A DNA stretch of 64,000 bases from Brugia malayi (Eukaryota; Nematoda; Chromadorea; Rhabditida; Onchocercidae), in NCBI RefSeq assembly GCF_000002995.4, contig NW_025062479.1:18782721-18846720 (forward strand), given 5' to 3'. A program made the position numbers and the translations under genes. The notes below the pieces were generated by a model. It searched no databases, was not told where the DNA came from, and saw nothing but the letters and a program-made list of their open reading frames with translations. Positions 62,501-64,000 of the stretch are shown here, piece after piece. Positions within the stretch are counted from its first letter, which is position 1. Every line of letters begins with the position of its first letter.

Positions 62501-64000
62501 ACACTAATTTGCATTATTTGGAATTTGTAAAGACTTCCCATAGAAACAAAATCCGCCTTTATTTATTCTTCTGTTTTCAAACCACACAAAAAAGACTTCA
62601 TAAAGTTATTCGAAACAAAAAACTTTTATTATCGATGTTTACACTTATCTAGGTTCTTTCCTTCACTAAAAATATTATAAAATGACCCATTCATGAAAAC
62701 ATACAGTCAAATGAATTTAAACACACTGAATGATTATGAGGAAAATTGTGCTGATATCGCCATTTTTGCTTTTGATTTTTTTTTTCTTTCATTTATAGCT
62801 CCAAAGAAAATAGCCAAATGATTAAACGATAAAGAAAATGATATTTAATACGTTTATTAAAATCATCAATTGTTACTGAATCAATGAAATGGAAAAAACA
62901 AGAAGCTAGAAGCATTCATCAAATATGCAGGAACAAAACAGCAATAAGTGACTAAACCATTATTTTTTTTTTCGAATTTCGAAAAGATAAATTTGCATTT
63001 TGTACAGGTAACATATTCAGTGCTGCATAATTACTGATGAGCTTTGAACAACTCATAACAAAAATTTTCTGAAATTAAAATATGATGCCCTTCATAGATT
63101 CTGGTGGCAAATGTGTTCGTTTTCATTGAATGTTATATTAATATTGAAGATTATATAATATATTCATACGTGGTTGGATACTGAAATTAAAACTGTATTG
63201 CAACAAATCTGCAAAAGGTTTTCTTACGGATAATTTTTCGATGAGTTTTGCATGTTATTACTACCATTCGTCGATTTCCTCAAAATACAATCAAAATGTC
63301 CCAGAATGTTTCCTTCACTTGAAAATCTAATTTCAGTATCCAGCTAAGGAATAAGTAAAGATTTTGAACCATTTTTTTTCACACAGTTTGCGCCTCCTGC
63401 ATCTAATGCTTTGTACAACTTGTTTGTATCGCAGTATAATGCCCAACTGACTAAATTTTATTATAATAGACCGCTCTTAGCAGCAGCTACAAGAAAAATC
63501 TTTAAAAGCTGTAAAAAATTGCTTCGCTCCTACAATCAGTGCTGCAAATTCTTGTAGTAACAACAACTAAGAAAGATTGTATGTTCTCTCTTAAACTAAA
63601 TCTTCAATTATATGAACATCGATGGAGTGTAAGTTAATAACGGAAAGGTGGAAAATTAGTGCTTGAAGGTATAATAAAGGCACCTTTTAAAAATCATTAT
63701 TTGGCTGATAGCGAATAGAATAAGACTTGAGCTTGAAGCTTCCAAATTTAATTAGACTCTGGTAATTTGATTATCATTTTGTGGACTTGGAACAATTTAT
63801 TAGATGCTAATGACCCAAAAAAAAAGAAAATTAATTTTGCAAAAAAGTTCAGGAACAAATTCCAAGGCAGTTTATTAAAGGAAGAGAAGAAAAACCAAGT
63901 TTTCATAACTGGTATTACTAATTCGATTTTCGCAAGTTCAAAATGTTTCTTGTCCAAAAAATTTGTTAACATATTAAGTAAAAGCTATCTTTACTGCATG
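59575..64000. other. Gene-poor right end
   Basis: A less AT-rich patch at about 59580-59780, then AT-rich sequence with T runs (60876-60895) and a repeated GCAGGGTCTATTTTT-like string at 60830-60890. An 88-codon minus-strand frame (61547-61813) has one hydrophobic run but no supporting context. No gene is assigned. Confidence 0.45.

Noticed and set aside
63748..63972. 74-codon minus-strand frame at the right edge
   Set aside because: It is Phe/Lys-rich translation of AT-rich DNA with no splice or family evidence.
1..64000. Bacterial endosymbiont insert, operon or CRISPR array
   Set aside because: All recognised genes are intron-containing animal genes; no dense ORFs, Shine-Dalgarno spacing or regular spaced repeats were seen.

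Overview
The window is about 30% GC eukaryotic DNA from a nematode. Genes are split into many small exons with T-rich 3' splice sites (TTTTCAG, TTTTTAG), introns run from about 50 bp to over 1 kb, and the proteins read as nematode orthologues; the 191-residue frequenin/NCS-1 product is the clearest. Intron length, AT content and the roughly 5-8 kb gene-poor gaps fit a parasitic clade III (spirurid/filarial-like) worm better than Caenorhabditis, but the species cannot be named from sequence alone. Nothing prokaryotic or viral, no CRISPR array, no complete transposon and no convincing tRNA or rRNA gene was seen. All exon models were built by hand from reading frame, splice-site motifs, phase agreement between adjacent exons and family knowledge; no search was run.

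Layout. 0.2-3.5 kb (-): RPAP2/Rtr1, the RNA polymerase II CTD phosphatase, head to head with NOP16 (+, 3.8-5.3 kb), a ribosome-biogenesis factor. 5.3-11.9 kb: sparse, with two small candidate genes on the minus strand (7.7 and 8.8-9.3 kb), some orphan exon-like blocks and a diverged repeat pair. 11.9-18.2 kb (-): two tandem medium-chain acyl-CoA dehydrogenase genes, complete but with different intron layouts. 19.3 kb: a short tandem repeat. 19.5-22.9 kb (+): Sec12/PREB, the ER exchange factor for Sar1. 23.6-25.3 kb (+): a 177-residue protein with a perfect destruction box, a securin candidate. 25.3-33.3 kb: gene-poor, with a strong microRNA-precursor-like hairpin at 30.7 kb. 33.3-35.7 kb (+): ncs-1. 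38.5-40.9 kb (+): an unrecognised basic, proline-rich protein. 42.0-45.7 kb (-): an unrecognised type I membrane glycoprotein. 46.4-49.9 kb (+): ERGIC3/Erv46. 51.1-52.8 kb (-): part of an unrecognised membrane protein gene. 53.5-54.8 kb (+): CutA. 55.3-59.0 kb (-): STAM (VHS-UIM-SH3-coiled coil). 59.3-64.0 kb: mostly empty, with one tiny two-exon candidate upstream of STAM.

How the genes relate. Several act in membrane traffic (Sec12 and ERGIC3 in ER-Golgi transport, STAM in endosomal sorting), but they are separated and on different strands, so this looks like an ordinary autosomal gene neighbourhood, not a functional cluster. The points most worth checking are three independent GC-AG introns (NOP16, the second acyl-CoA dehydrogenase, ERGIC3) among about 80 inferred introns, the hairpin at 30.7 kb, the securin candidate, and the small genes too short for standard ORF calling.
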